From Flavonifractor sp. An92 (lineage in GTDB: Bacteria; Bacillota; Clostridia; Oscillospirales; Oscillospiraceae): a stretch of DNA of 64,000 bases. Each line of letters starts with the position of its first letter. Position 1 is the stretch's first letter. The position numbers and the translations under genes were made by a program. The stretch is taken from NCBI RefSeq assembly GCF_002159175.1, contig NZ_NFGZ01000008.1, forward strand, positions 62,001 to 126,000. Direction: 5' to 3'. This document shows, piece after piece, positions 50,552 to 60,083 of this stretch. The notes beneath the pieces are model-generated. The model was given only the letters and a program-made list of their open reading frames with translations. It was not told where the DNA came from and did no database searches.

Positions 50552-51319
50552 TCATGCCAGGCCGTAAAAAAGGGTCTCCATAAAAAAGGGGATCTGCTTC
50601 TCCCAGCTGGCCTCACAGTGCTCCCCGTCGGGGACGATGCGGGCCTCCACATAGGCCCCCCGCTCCATGAGGCGGCTGGCCACCTTGCCGAAGCGCTGCA
50701 CCATGCCCGGGTGGTTCTGAAGCTCCCGGGAGCCGTAGTCCAGATAGATGACAGTGCCCGGCTCCAGAGGCGCCTCTTTCAGGAGCTTGTCCAGCCGCCC
50801 GGGGGAACACCACACCGACGGCGAGAGGCAGGCCGCCCGGGAAAAGACGGCGTTGTAGGCCGTCACGGCGTAGAGGCTCATGAGCCCGCCCATGGAGCTG
50901 CCCGCGATAAAGGTGTGGGCCCGGTCGGGCAGAGTGGGGAAATTGGCGTCCACATAGGGCTTGAAGGTATTCACCATCCACTCCATGGTGGCCTTTCCCC
51001 GGCCCTTGATGCGGCCAAGCCCCGCCTCCTGGAAGTCGAAGGGTGAATACTCCGACAGCCGACCGTTGTCCGGGCTGTGGTTGCACTCCACCGCCGCCAC
51101 GATGAGGGGGAGCCCGGTCCGGTCCAGGTAATCCTTCATGCCCCAGCTCTTGCCATAAGTGGCGTGGGAATCAAAAAACACATTGTGCCCGTCGAACATG
51201 TAGAGCACCGGCAGCCGCAGCTCCGGGTCCCTCTGGCAACACTCGGGCAGATAAAGGTAGGCCTTGCGCTCCGCGTCCCCGGTCAGCTCCGGCAGGGTGA
51301 CGTTCCATTGAATGACCAT
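50552..51319 (-). CDS. Putative alpha/beta-hydrolase esterase
   Basis: 255 residues. Esterase-D/Fes-like fold: LRLPVLYMFDGHNVFFD, nucleophile elbow FIAGSSMGGLMSLYAV (GxSxG), the acid probably in LDYGSRE and the His in DGEHCEASWEKQIPFF. Relatives hydrolyse siderophore, carbohydrate or feruloyl esters; the substrate is not predictable. Start at ATG 51319 with AGAGAGG nine nt upstream; two upstream in-frame ATGs are less well placed. Confidence 0.88.
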   Translation of the reverse strand: MVIQWNVTLPELTGDAERKAYLYLPECCQRDPELRLPVLYMFDGHNVFFDSHATYGKSWGMKDYLDRTGLPLIVAAVECNHSPDNGRLSEYSPFDFQEAGLGRIKGRGKATMEWMVNTFKPYVDANFPTLPDRAHTFIAGSSMGGLMSLYAVTAYNAVFSRAACLSPSVWCSPGRLDKLLKEAPLEPGTVIYLDYGSRELQNHPGMVQRFGKVASRLMERGAYVEARIVPDGEHCEASWEKQIPFFMETLFYGLA

Positions 51320-51366
51320 TGTGTTCATCCTCTCTGTGAGGAAGTGGCTGAAAAGCCCTGAGAGAG

Positions 51367-51395
51367 AGTGTACCACGGGTGGCAGAAAATTGCAA
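51367..51395 (-). promoter_or_regulatory. Predicted promoter of the esterase gene
   Basis: Minus strand TTGCAA, 17-bp spacer, TACACT. Confidence 0.7.
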
Positions 51396-51481
51396 ACCGG
51401 CCGGGTCTGCCCGCCCGCTTCGGGGAATACAAAAGAGTGGGGGAAATCCTCCCCCGCACTCTGCCGAGAGGAGCCGAAGTC

Positions 51482-51946
51482 ATGAAAAAATGGAATTTCC
51501 TGCTCTTTCCCCTGCTGGCCCTGGCGGTGGGCTGGCTGTCCACTTCCCTGTCCCGGGCGGGCCGGGAGGCGGTGTACCCCCTTCTGAACCAGCCGCCCCT
51601 CACGCCGCCGGACTGGGTGTTCCCCGTGGCGTGGACAGTGCTCTATATCCTCATGGGGGTGGGCCTGGCCCTGGTGGTGAACCGGGGCGGCCCGGGTACG
51701 GAGCGGGCCGCCGCGCTCTGGGCCCTCCAGCTGGCCGTCAACTTCGTGTGGAGCCTGCTCTTTTTCGGCAAAGGGGCCTATCTGGCGGCGCTAGTGTGTC
51801 TGGTGGTGCTGTGGCTCCTGATTCTGGGCATGATCCGCGCCTTCGCCCGGGTCAGCCACGCCGCCGCCTGGCTCCAGGTCCCCTACCTCCTTTGGGTCAC
51901 CTTTGCTGGGTACCTCAACTACGGCGTTTGGGCCCTGAATGGTTGA
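51482..51946 (+). CDS. TspO/MBR-family membrane protein
   Basis: 154 residues, five membrane helices. QPPLTPPDWVFPVAWTVLYI, MGVGLAL, NFVWSLLFFGKGAYLA and the C-terminal YLLWVTFAGYLNYGVWALN are TspO signatures. TspO proteins bind or degrade porphyrins and take part in stress responses; the role in anaerobes is unclear. AGAGGAGCCGAAGTC precedes the ATG. An imperfect GAGTG.GGGGA/TCCCC.GCACTC hairpin lies just upstream (about 51436-51462). Confidence 0.93.
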   Translation: MKKWNFLLFPLLALAVGWLSTSLSRAGREAVYPLLNQPPLTPPDWVFPVAWTVLYILMGVGLALVVNRGGPGTERAAALWALQLAVNFVWSLLFFGKGAYLAALVCLVVLWLLILGMIRAFARVSHAAAWLQVPYLLWVTFAGYLNYGVWALNG

Positions 51947-51964
51947 AGATATCCCCAACTTCCC

Positions 51965-51993
51965 TTGACGATGTGGACAAATCGGGCTATACT
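51965..51993 (+). promoter_or_regulatory. Predicted promoter of mfd
   Basis: TTGACG, 17-bp spacer, TATACT. The leader then has a GC-rich hairpin (52005-52033, CCCCC..CCGGC/GCCGG..GGGGG) followed by CTTTCT. Confidence 0.72.
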
Positions 51994-52087
51994 TGCGTAG
52001 ATAGACCCCCCCGGCTCTGCCGGGCCGCGGGGGCTTTCTGCGCGTTATAGATTCCATATTTTACCTTTCAGAAAGGAGGTGCGGTCT

Positions 52088-55000
52088 GTGCAGCTTCTGG
52101 TACAGGCTTTGAAGAACTTACCCGAATTGCAGCAGCTGCTGGCCGCCATCGACTCGGGGGCCTGCCCGGCGGCCTTCTCGGGACTTCTGCCGGTCCATCG
52201 GGCCTATGTGGCCGCCGCCGTCCGCCGGGAGACCGGACGGCCCACCGTGGTGCTCTGCGCCGACGAGGAGGAGGGGCAGCGGCTGGAGCGGGATCTGGCC
52301 GCCCTCACCGGAGAAGGGGTGCGCACCCTCGCCGCCCGGGAGTTCATCTTCCACCACGCGGCGGTGGTGTCCCGCCCGTGGGAGCACCGGCGGCTGAGCA
52401 CTTTGCGGGCCCTGGCCGCCGGGGAGAGCCCGGTCACCATCGTTACGGCGGAGGCCCTCTTGCAGCGCACCCTGCCCCCCGAGGTGCTCCGCCGGTCCTC
52501 CCGGGTCCTCCGCCCGGGGGACGTGCAGGACCTGGAGCAGCTCACGGCCTTCCTCACTGCGGCGGGGTATGTCCGCGGCCAGCAGGTGGAGGGCGTGGGC
52601 CAGTTCGCCCTGCGGGGCGGCATCCTGGACTTCTTCTCCCCCGCCCACGACCGGCCGGTCCGGGCCGAGTTCTTTGGGGACGAGATCGACGCCATGGGCT
52701 TTTTCGATGTCAACACCCAGCGCCGGGTGGAGAACGTCTCTGAGGCGGTGATCCTCCCCGCCGCCGAGGTGCTGCCCCAGCTCTCCCCCGGGGGCCTGGG
52801 CGGCCTGTGCGGCACGCTGGAAAAACTCATTGGCCGGGTCCGCCGCCGTAAGGGGGACCAGTCGGTGCTGCTGGGCCACCTGGAGGAGGACCTGGAGCGG
52901 CTCCAGAACGGGGCCTCCTTCCCCGCCATCGACCGCTATCTCCCCCTCATCTACCCGGACCTGGCTACCGCCGCCGACTACTTCCCCGCCGACGCGGTGG
53001 TGCTCTTCTCCGAGAGCAGCCGGGTGGCCGAGCGGGGCAAGCACTACCTCTGGCAGCTGGGAGAGGACGTGGCCGCCCTGGTGGAGAACGGCACCCTGGC
53101 CGGGGACGTGGAGGAGTTCGCCGCCCCCCTGGAGGAGCGGATGGAGACCCTTCTGGACTGGCCGGTGGTCTATCTGGACTCTTTTACCTCCTCTTCCTAC
53201 CCCCAGCGGCCCAAGACGCTCCTCTCCGTGCTGGCCAAGCAGCTCCCCTCCTACGGCACCAGCCTGGAGACGGCGGTGTCCGACCTTTCCCACTACATGG
53301 ACGAGGGGTACCGCTCGGTGGTGCTGTGCGCCAGTGAGCAGCGGGCGGAGAATCTGCAGACCCTCCTGCGGGAGCAGGGGGTCAAGACCGCCCTGGACAC
53401 CAAACTCCACGAGCTCCCCGCCCCCGGCAAGGCGGTCATCGCGGTGGGCGGTCTGTCGGCGGGTCTGGAGTTCCCCGACCTGCGCTTTGCCATCCTCACG
53501 GAGGGGGGCGGCGCTCCGGCCAAGAAAAAGCGCAAGAGCGTCACCAACCGCTCCAAATTGAAGTCCTACGCCGACCTCTCTCCCGGCGACCTGGTGGTCC
53601 ACGAGCACCACGGCATCGGCCGCTTCCAGGCCATGGTGAAGATGCAGGTGGACGGGGTGGAGAAGGATTACCTCAAAATCGCCTACGCCGGCACTGACAC
53701 GCTCTACGTCCCCGCCACCCAGCTGGACCTGGTGAGCAAGTATATCGGCGGCGGCGAGGACGCCCAGGAGAAGCGCAAGCTCTCCAAGCTGGGCGGCGCC
53801 GACTGGGAGAAGGCCAAGACCCGGGCCAAGAAGGCGGTGAAGGACCTGGCCAAGGGGCTCATCCAGCTCTACGCCCAGCGCCAGCGCCAGCCGGGCTACG
53901 CCTTCTCCCCCGACTCGGAGTGGATGCACGAGTTTGAGGAGCAGTTTGAGTACGCCGAGACCGACGACCAGCTCCGCTGCATCGCCGAGATCAAGCACGA
54001 CATGGAGGAGCCCCGCCCCATGGACCGCCTCCTCTGCGGCGACGTGGGCTACGGCAAGACCGAGGTGGCTTTCCGGGCCATCATGAAGTGCGTCCTGGAC
54101 GGCAAACAGGCCGCCATCCTGGTGCCCACTACCGTTCTGGCCCGGCAGCACTTCCTCTCCGCCAAGCAGCGCTTTGCCCGCTACCCGGTGGAGATCGACG
54201 TGGTCAGCCGCTTCCGCACCCCCGCCCAGATGAAGGAGACCCTCCGCCGGGTGGAGCAGGGGGGCATCGACCTTCTGATCGGCACCCACCGGCTCTTCCA
54301 GAAGGACGTGAAATTCAAGGACCTGGGCCTTCTGGTCATCGACGAAGAGCAGCGCTTCGGCGTACAGCACAAGGAGCGGCTGAAGGAGATCTCCCGCCAG
54401 GTGGACGTGCTCACCCTCTCGGCCACCCCCATTCCCCGCACCCTGAACATGGCCCTCTCGGGCATCCGGGACATGAGCACCCTGGAGGAGCCCCCTATGG
54501 ACCGCCAGCCGGTCCAGACCTACGTGCTGGAGCACGACTGGGGGGTGCTGGGGGACGCCATGCGCCGGGAGCTGGAGCGCGGCGGCCAGATCTACTACCT
54601 CCACAACCGGGTGGACACCATCACCCGCACCGCCGCCCGCATCAAAGAGATGCTGGGCGAGGACGTGGTGGTGGGCGTAGCCCACGGCAAGATGAGCCAG
54701 GAGGAGCTCAACGACGTGATGACCCGCATGAGCGAGGGCGAGGTGGACGTGCTGGTGTGTACCACCATCATCGAGACCGGCATCGACATCGCCAACGCCA
54801 ACACCCTCATCATCGAGGACGCCGACCAGATGGGCCTGGCCCAGCTCCACCAGATCCGCGGCCGGGTGGGCCGGTCCAGCCGGCGGGCCTATGCCTACTT
54901 CACCTTCCGCCGGGGCAAGGTCCTCAGCGAGGTGGCCTCCAAGCGCCTCTCCGCCATCCGGGAGTTTGCCGAGTTCGGCTCCGGCTTCAAGATCGCCATG

Positions 55001-55588
55001 CGGGACCTGGAGATCCGGGGCGCGGGCAACATTTTAGGGCCCGAGCAGAGCGGTTTCCTCCTCAGCGTGGGCTACGATATGTACCTCAAACTCCTGGAGG
55101 AGGCGGTGCTGGAGGAGCGGGGCGAGCCCATCCCCCGCAATACCGAGTGCTCCGCCGACCTCACGGTGTCGGCCTCCATCCCCGACCGGTACGTCCCCTC
55201 TCCGGAGGAGCGGATGGACCTCTACCGCCGCATCGCCGCCATCCGCAGCGAGGCGGACGCCGACGACCTCATCGACGAGCTCATCGACCGCTACGGCGAT
55301 CCACCCCGCAACGTGAACAACCTCATCTCGGTGGCCCTGCTGCGCTCCGACGCCTCGGAGAACGGCATCGCCGAGATCACCCAGAAGGGGGACTCTCTGC
55401 GCTTCTTCCTGCGGGAGTTCCAGCTGGAGCGGGTGAGTGCCCTGTGCGCCGACCTCAAATACCGGGGCCGCCTGCTCTTCGCGCCGGGGGACAAACCCTG
55501 CATCACCCTGCGCCTCAAGAAGGGGGAGGACGCCCTCAAATGGGGCCGCAAGCTGGTGGAGAATTATGCAAAGACCGTCTCCGCGTAA
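52088..55588 (+). CDS. mfd: Transcription-repair coupling factor
   Basis: 1166 residues. UvrB-like N-terminal part (about 1-350, FALRGGILDFFSPAHDRPVR), RNA-polymerase-interaction domain (about 490-560, DLVVHEHHGIGRFQAMVKMQ), RecG-like helicase motor with Walker A CGDVGYGKTEVAFRA, box II DEEQRFG, TATPIPRT-type LSATPIPRTLN, and the TRG motif region, then the C-terminal UvrA-interaction-masking domain. It removes stalled polymerase and recruits UvrA. GTG 52088 is the start: AGGAGG lies seven nt before it, while an earlier GTG overlaps that site. Confidence 0.97.
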   Translation: MQLLVQALKNLPELQQLLAAIDSGACPAAFSGLLPVHRAYVAAAVRRETGRPTVVLCADEEEGQRLERDLAALTGEGVRTLAAREFIFHHAAVVSRPWEHRRLSTLRALAAGESPVTIVTAEALLQRTLPPEVLRRSSRVLRPGDVQDLEQLTAFLTAAGYVRGQQVEGVGQFALRGGILDFFSPAHDRPVRAEFFGDEIDAMGFFDVNTQRRVENVSEAVILPAAEVLPQLSPGGLGGLCGTLEKLIGRVRRRKGDQSVLLGHLEEDLERLQNGASFPAIDRYLPLIYPDLATAADYFPADAVVLFSESSRVAERGKHYLWQLGEDVAALVENGTLAGDVEEFAAPLEERMETLLDWPVVYLDSFTSSSYPQRPKTLLSVLAKQLPSYGTSLETAVSDLSHYMDEGYRSVVLCASEQRAENLQTLLREQGVKTALDTKLHELPAPGKAVIAVGGLSAGLEFPDLRFAILTEGGGAPAKKKRKSVTNRSKLKSYADLSPGDLVVHEHHGIGRFQAMVKMQVDGVEKDYLKIAYAGTDTLYVPATQLDLVSKYIGGGEDAQEKRKLSKLGGADWEKAKTRAKKAVKDLAKGLIQLYAQRQRQPGYAFSPDSEWMHEFEEQFEYAETDDQLRCIAEIKHDMEEPRPMDRLLCGDVGYGKTEVAFRAIMKCVLDGKQAAILVPTTVLARQHFLSAKQRFARYPVEIDVVSRFRTPAQMKETLRRVEQGGIDLLIGTHRLFQKDVKFKDLGLLVIDEEQRFGVQHKERLKEISRQVDVLTLSATPIPRTLNMALSGIRDMSTLEEPPMDRQPVQTYVLEHDWGVLGDAMRRELERGGQIYYLHNRVDTITRTAARIKEMLGEDVVVGVAHGKMSQEELNDVMTRMSEGEVDVLVCTTIIETGIDIANANTLIIEDADQMGLAQLHQIRGRVGRSSRRAYAYFTFRRGKVLSEVASKRLSAIREFAEFGSGFKIAMRDLEIRGAGNILGPEQSGFLLSVGYDMYLKLLEEAVLEERGEPIPRNTECSADLTVSASIPDRYVPSPEERMDLYRRIAAIRSEADADDLIDELIDRYGDPPRNVNNLISVALLRSDASENGIAEITQKGDSLRFFLREFQLERVSALCADLKYRGRLLFAPGDKPCITLRLKKGEDALKWGRKLVENYAKTVSA

Positions 55589-55610
55589 AAGATACCGCGT
55601 CAATTTTTGG

Positions 55611-55639
55611 TTGTACCCAAGCGGAAAGCGTGGTATAGT
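55611..55639 (+). promoter_or_regulatory. Predicted promoter of the PrsA-like gene
   Basis: TTGTAC, 17-bp spacer, TATAGT. Confidence 0.72.
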
Positions 55640-55678
55640 TTGAAAAGCTGAAAGCTTAAAAAGGAGGATACCACATCC

Positions 55679-56935
55679 ATGAACTGTGCGAAACGCATCC
55701 TGAGCGGCGCGCTGGTGCTGACCCTGCTCACCGGGGCCCTCACCGGCTGTGAGAGCAAGCCCGCCGCGGACGATATGGCCTACAAGCTCACCGGCATCGC
55801 CCGGGACACCACCCTCATGACCGTCAACGGCCAGAAGGTCACCACCGAGGAGTACCTCTTCTGGCTCAACCAGAGCATCGCCATGCAGAAGCAGTACGGC
55901 AACCTGGCCGACGACGCCGCCTGGGAGACCGAGACCGACGGCAAGACCGCTGCCCAGTACGTGAAGGACGACGCCATGGAGACCCTGAAGTACTACTATG
56001 TCATCGCCTCCAAGGCCAAGGAGTACGGCGTGGAGGCCATGACCGAGGACCAGGCCACCGACCTCAACGACCAGATCGACTCCATCGCCCAGACCATGGA
56101 GAGCCAGAACATGACCCTCCAGCAGTATCTGGACATGCAGGCCATCTCGGAGCAGGGCTTCCGGGACATGATGGGCAAGCTCAACTACGCCCCCAGTAAC
56201 CTGATGACCAAGCTCTCCGAGGACGGCGGCCCCCTGGTGCCCACCGATGAGGAGATGGACGCCTTCCTGGAGGCCGAGGGCCTCCACCAGGTCAAGCACA
56301 TCCTGCTCTCCACCCGCCGTGAAACCGGGGAGACCAATGAGTACGGCTACCCTGTGTATGAGGACTTCTCCGAGGAGGAGGCCGCCCAGGTGAAGGCCAA
56401 GGCCGACGCCCTGGTGGCGGAGATCCGCGCCGCCTCCGACCCCGCCGCTCTCTTCGACGAGAAGATGAACGAGCTCAGCGAGGACGGCCGGGACGAGAAC
56501 GGCGATCTGGCCGCTCCCGACGGCTATCTGGTCTACGAGGGCGCCTCCTTCGACGCCGACTTCCTGGCCGCCGCCCTGGCCCTGGAGGAGGGCGAGATCA
56601 GCGACCCGGTCAAGACCCAGTTCGGCTACCACATCATCATGAGCGTGGACCCCGACACCGAGGAGACCCGCTCCTACTTCCCCAACTACAAGATGAACCA
56701 GCTGGTGGAGCAGTGGGTGGCCGAGGCCGACGTGAAGGTGGAGGCCGATCGTTTCGTCTCCATCGACCCCAAGGACTTCTCCGAGAAGCTGACCGCCGTT
56801 CAGGACGAGTATATCGCCCAGGCGCAGGCCCAGGCCAGCGCCAGCCCGTCGGTGGACCCCTCCGCGCAGGTCTCCGTCCAGCCCGAGACCAGTGACACCC
56901 CCGTGGAAAGTCCTGTACCCACCACGGAATCCTGA
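55679..56935 (+). CDS. PrsA-like foldase lipoprotein (parvulin-type)
   Basis: 418 residues. Signal sequence with lipobox LTGALTGC (Cys at residue 24). A helical chaperone region (about 40-190) is followed by a parvulin-like segment (VKHILLSTRRETGE near 203, then ALEEGEISDPVKTQFGYHII near 300-320). The C-terminal 40 residues are a Ser/Pro/Thr/Gln-rich tail. PrsA proteins help secreted proteins fold at the outer face of the membrane. AAGGAGGATACC precedes the ATG. Confidence 0.92.
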   Translation: MNCAKRILSGALVLTLLTGALTGCESKPAADDMAYKLTGIARDTTLMTVNGQKVTTEEYLFWLNQSIAMQKQYGNLADDAAWETETDGKTAAQYVKDDAMETLKYYYVIASKAKEYGVEAMTEDQATDLNDQIDSIAQTMESQNMTLQQYLDMQAISEQGFRDMMGKLNYAPSNLMTKLSEDGGPLVPTDEEMDAFLEAEGLHQVKHILLSTRRETGETNEYGYPVYEDFSEEEAAQVKAKADALVAEIRAASDPAALFDEKMNELSEDGRDENGDLAAPDGYLVYEGASFDADFLAAALALEEGEISDPVKTQFGYHIIMSVDPDTEETRSYFPNYKMNQLVEQWVAEADVKVEADRFVSIDPKDFSEKLTAVQDEYIAQAQAQASASPSVDPSAQVSVQPETSDTPVESPVPTTES

Positions 56936-56939
56936 TACA

Positions 56940-56978
56940 AACGCCGCCCTTCCGGTTCGGAAGGGCGGCGTTCTTTTT
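56940..56978. terminator. Bidirectional terminator
   Basis: AACGCCGCCCTT, CCGGTTCGG loop region, AAGGGCGGCGTT, C, then five T; between the convergent foldase and dipeptidase genes. Confidence 0.92.
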
Positions 56979-58428
56979 ACAGATGTTCCAGCGTCCCGGC
57001 CAGGAGGGCCGCGTAGTCGGGCAGGCCCGCCAGGGGCGCCCGCTCGGTGACGGCGTGGGCGTCCAGGATGTCGGGGCCGGTGGAGGCCATTGCCATGGCC
57101 GGGTTCTTGGCCCCCAGCACTGAGGGCTCCAGCCCCACGTGGACGGCGGTGACCGCCATGGTCCGGCCGGTCTCCGCCTCATAGGCCCGGCAGAGGGTGC
57201 GCACCAGATGGTTGTCCCCGTCCCCCGGCCAGCCGGGGTAGGAACTGACCTGGGCCAGGGTGAAGCCGGCCTCCCGGGCGGCGCCGTCGTGCTGGGCGAA
57301 GAGCGCATCGGCCTCCTCCTGCCGGGCACAGCGGACGAAGGCCCGCACCGTGGCGGCGCCCTGTTCCACTGAGAGCTGCCCCACGTTGGCCGAGGCCCCC
57401 ACCACCTCCGGGAAGGCGTGGTGCATGGCCCACACCCCGTGGAACAGATTCTTCAAGAGGCCGCACACCGCCCGACGGGTCTCCCCGCTCCACACCTGCT
57501 CCGGGCAGGGCACCGGGGTGACAGTGAGGGAGAGATGGGGCTCCGCCGTCTCAAATTGTTTGAGGAGTTCTTCCCGGAAGGCATCGCACCGCGCCCGGAG
57601 CGTTTTTTCTTCTCCCGCGGGCAGGACCACCACCGCCCGGGCCTCACCGGGGATAACATTGTGGGTCACGCCGCCGGAGAAGTCGGCCACCTCGGCGGGG
57701 AGCTCTTCCAGCAGCTCCGCCAGGGCCCGCAGTGCGTTCATCCGCCCCCGGTGGATGTCGTCCCCCGAGTGGCCCCCCAGCCCGCCGGACAGCTTCACTT
57801 CAAAGGCCTCGGTCCCCCGGGGCGCTTCCCACGCCAGGGGGCGGGTGTAGGTCTCTCGCCGTCCGCCCGCCGAGCCGGTGACCGCCAGACCCAGGTGGAA
57901 GCCGTCGGTGTTGAGCAAATACTCCGCCCCCGCCAGCCAGGCCGGGTCCACCTGGGACGCGCCCTTTAGGCCCACCTCCTCCGAAACCGTGAAGAGAAGG
58001 CGCAGCGGCCCGTGGGGCACCTGCTTTTCCAACAGGTAGAGCACCACGGCGTTGCCCAGGTTGTTGTCCGCCCCCAGGGAGGAGCGGCCGTCGCTGCGGA
58101 GGAACCCGCCCTCGGTCATCACGGTCACGCCGTCCCGCAGGGGGTCAAAGCCGCTCCCCGGGGCCACGGCGCACACCATGTCCATGTGTCCCTGCACGAT
58201 GAGCCGGGGGGCCTGCTCCCGTCCCGGGGTGGGGGGCACGTCGGCCATGACGTTGCCCGCGCCGTCCCGCACCGGCGCGAGGCCCAGCCGCTTCAGGCAC
58301 TCCATCAGATAGGCGCACTCCCCCTCCTCATTGCCCGAGCCGTGGGGCCGGGCCGAGAGGCCCCGGAACTCCTCCACAATGCCCGCCGTGACCGCTTCCG
58401 CTCCGCCCAGGCGCTCCGTCCAGTTCAT
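56977..58428 (-). CDS. pepD: Aminoacyl-histidine dipeptidase (M20/M25, PepD family)
   Basis: 483 residues. IVQGHMDMVCA with a zinc His and Asp, SDGRSSLGADNNLGNAVVLY (bridging Asp), LLFTVSEEVGLKGASQVDP (general-base Glu and metal Glu), LLNTDGF, and KLSGGLGGHSGDDIHRGRMN (lid domain His) are the PepD pattern. It hydrolyses Xaa-His and other dipeptides in the cytosol. ATG 58428 follows AAAGGAAG; a longer in-frame extension lacks similarity. Confidence 0.93.
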   Translation of the reverse strand: MNWTERLGGAEAVTAGIVEEFRGLSARPHGSGNEEGECAYLMECLKRLGLAPVRDGAGNVMADVPPTPGREQAPRLIVQGHMDMVCAVAPGSGFDPLRDGVTVMTEGGFLRSDGRSSLGADNNLGNAVVLYLLEKQVPHGPLRLLFTVSEEVGLKGASQVDPAWLAGAEYLLNTDGFHLGLAVTGSAGGRRETYTRPLAWEAPRGTEAFEVKLSGGLGGHSGDDIHRGRMNALRALAELLEELPAEVADFSGGVTHNVIPGEARAVVVLPAGEEKTLRARCDAFREELLKQFETAEPHLSLTVTPVPCPEQVWSGETRRAVCGLLKNLFHGVWAMHHAFPEVVGASANVGQLSVEQGAATVRAFVRCARQEEADALFAQHDGAAREAGFTLAQVSSYPGWPGDGDNHLVRTLCRAYEAETGRTMAVTAVHVGLEPSVLGAKNPAMAMASTGPDILDAHAVTERAPLAGLPDYAALLAGTLEHL

Positions 58429-58490
58429 AGGTACCGCTTCCTTTCGGACTTGTTTTCTTGATTGTATCAGTCCGCGGCCCGCTGCGCAAG

Positions 58491-59036
58491 CTAACCCAGC
58501 ACCGTAACGCTCCCCAGCACCACCAGCAGCGCCCCCGATACCGGCAGCGCCCAGCCCCCGCCGGCGCTGTTCCCCAGCCGCCGCCCCAGGGGAAGGGCCA
58601 GGAGCGTCACCAGAAAATTGCTCCCCGCCGCCGCGGCCACGCCCACTCCGGCGGCTCCGGCGGCCACGCCCGCCGCCGCGTTGTTCACCGCCAGGGCCGC
58701 CGCCAGCGCCACCCAGCCGCTGATGCCCGGGGGTGGAGGCAATGTCCCGCCCTGGACCACCCCCCGCAGCCAGTCCAGCAGGAACCAGCACCCGATGCCC
58801 ACCAGGGCAAGGCCGCCCAGCACCTGGGCCCCCCGCTCCGGCAGCACCGCCGCCGCCGCGTCCCCCAGCAGCAGGGAGCAGGCGGTGACGGCCGTGGTCA
58901 CCCCCGCCAGCACCAGAGACTGGGCCAATGTCACCTTCACTCCCCTAGCCCCGTAGCCCGCCGCCAGGAGCACCGTATCCAGATTGCAGGCCAGGGCAAA
59001 ACACAGCGCCGCGGCCAGACCAGCGATCCACTCCAT
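58491..59036 (-). CDS. YtaF/MntP-like membrane protein
   Basis: 181 residues, six membrane helices in two related halves: AALCFALACNLDTVLLAAGY and AAALAVNNAAAGVAAGAAGV carry the paired Asp and Asn-Asn signatures of the YtaF/MntP family. MntP exports manganese; YtaF is a sporulation-linked relative. Which applies cannot be decided. GGAAGGATGAC precedes the ATG. Confidence 0.8.
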   Translation of the reverse strand: MEWIAGLAAALCFALACNLDTVLLAAGYGARGVKVTLAQSLVLAGVTTAVTACSLLLGDAAAAVLPERGAQVLGGLALVGIGCWFLLDWLRGVVQGGTLPPPPGISGWVALAAALAVNNAAAGVAAGAAGVGVAAAAGSNFLVTLLALPLGRRLGNSAGGGWALPVSGALLVVLGSVTVLG

Positions 59037-59122
59037 GTCATCCTTCCTTTCGCTCCGGGCCGTTTGGGGCGGCCCGCCGTTCCGCCCATCCTATGCCGCG
59101 CACCGCCGGGATGTCTCCCCAC

Positions 59123-59151
59123 TTTTCACCGTTCCTTCCATGTGGTATACT
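59123..59151 (+). promoter_or_regulatory. Predicted promoter of the phospholipase-like gene
   Basis: TTTTCA, 17-bp spacer, TATACT. Confidence 0.5.
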
Positions 59152-59212
59152 AAAAAAGAGGCGGTATCCCGCCTCTTATCCCTCCGCGTTCCCCGTTCAG
59201 AAAGGAGCTTCC

Positions 59213-60028
59213 ATGCCCAACTACTTTGCCCATCTCATTTTTGGCGGAAAGGTACTTCAGTCCCTGCCCCAGCCCCTGGCCGCTCAGATCCGGGAGGAGC
59301 GGGCCGCCTTTCACCTGGGCTGCCTGGGCCCCGACCCGCTGTTTTTCTACCGTCCGGCCCTGCCCAACCCCTACCGCCGGGAGGGCATGAAGATGCACGG
59401 GGAGAACGCCGCCCCCGCCTTCCAGCGCCTGGCCCTGGCCATCCGGGAGGGGCTGCCCCAGGCGGGGAGCTACGCCGCAGGCTTCCTCTGTCATCTGGCG
59501 CTGGACAGCGCCTGTCACGGCTATATCAACGCCCGGGCCGCCGTAGGGCCAGTGGAGCACATCCCCATGGAGGCCGAGCTGGACCGCAAGCTTATGGAGA
59601 GCCGGGGGCTCCCCGTCCACGGGCGGGTGTACCTCCCCGCCATCGACGACCCCGCCGTGTTTGAAGTGGCGGCCGCCGCCTTCGCCGTCAGCGGACCGGA
59701 GCACCTGCGCCGGGGCTATCAGGCCATGCGGCGGGACAGCCTTCTCTTCGCCATGGGCTACGGCAAACGCCGGGGTGAGCTCATGAACTGGGCCTTCCGC
59801 CACATCCCCCCCTGTCGGGGTCTGGATGGGGTGATCCTCCGCCGGGAGCCCGCCCCCGGGACGGAAGAGTCCAGCCGTCAGATCCTCCGCCGTCTGGTGG
59901 GGGTGGTGCCTGAGACGGCCAAGCAGATCTGCGCCTATCTGGATGCCGCCCAGACCGGTGCCCCCATCCCGCTCTGGCTCAACCGGGATTTCAACGGCGT
60001 GCGCTACCCGGCCCTGTCCACCTATTGA
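59213..60028 (+). CDS. Zinc-dependent phospholipase C-like protein
   Basis: 271 residues. PNYFAHLIFGGKVL, FHLGCLGPDPLFFY and SYAAGFLCHLALDSACHGYI, with His and Asp spaced as in zinc-dependent phospholipase C/S1-P1 nucleases, and HIPMEAELD are visible. No signal peptide, so it is probably cytosolic and not a toxin; the function of this common Clostridia family is unknown. AAAGGAGCTTCC precedes the ATG 59213; longer in-frame starts lack a site. Confidence 0.85.
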   Translation: MPNYFAHLIFGGKVLQSLPQPLAAQIREERAAFHLGCLGPDPLFFYRPALPNPYRREGMKMHGENAAPAFQRLALAIREGLPQAGSYAAGFLCHLALDSACHGYINARAAVGPVEHIPMEAELDRKLMESRGLPVHGRVYLPAIDDPAVFEVAAAAFAVSGPEHLRRGYQAMRRDSLLFAMGYGKRRGELMNWAFRHIPPCRGLDGVILRREPAPGTEESSRQILRRLVGVVPETAKQICAYLDAAQTGAPIPLWLNRDFNGVRYPALSTY

Positions 60029-60037
60029 ACATGAACA

Positions 60038-60076
60038 CCCCCGCTTCGGAAGTTCCGGAGCGGGGGGCTGTTTTTT
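60038..60076 (+). terminator. Intrinsic terminator after the phospholipase-like gene
   Basis: CCCCCGCTTCGGAA, GT, TTCCGGAGCGGGGG, then CTG and six T. Confidence 0.9.
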
Positions 60077-60083
60077 CCGGGAA

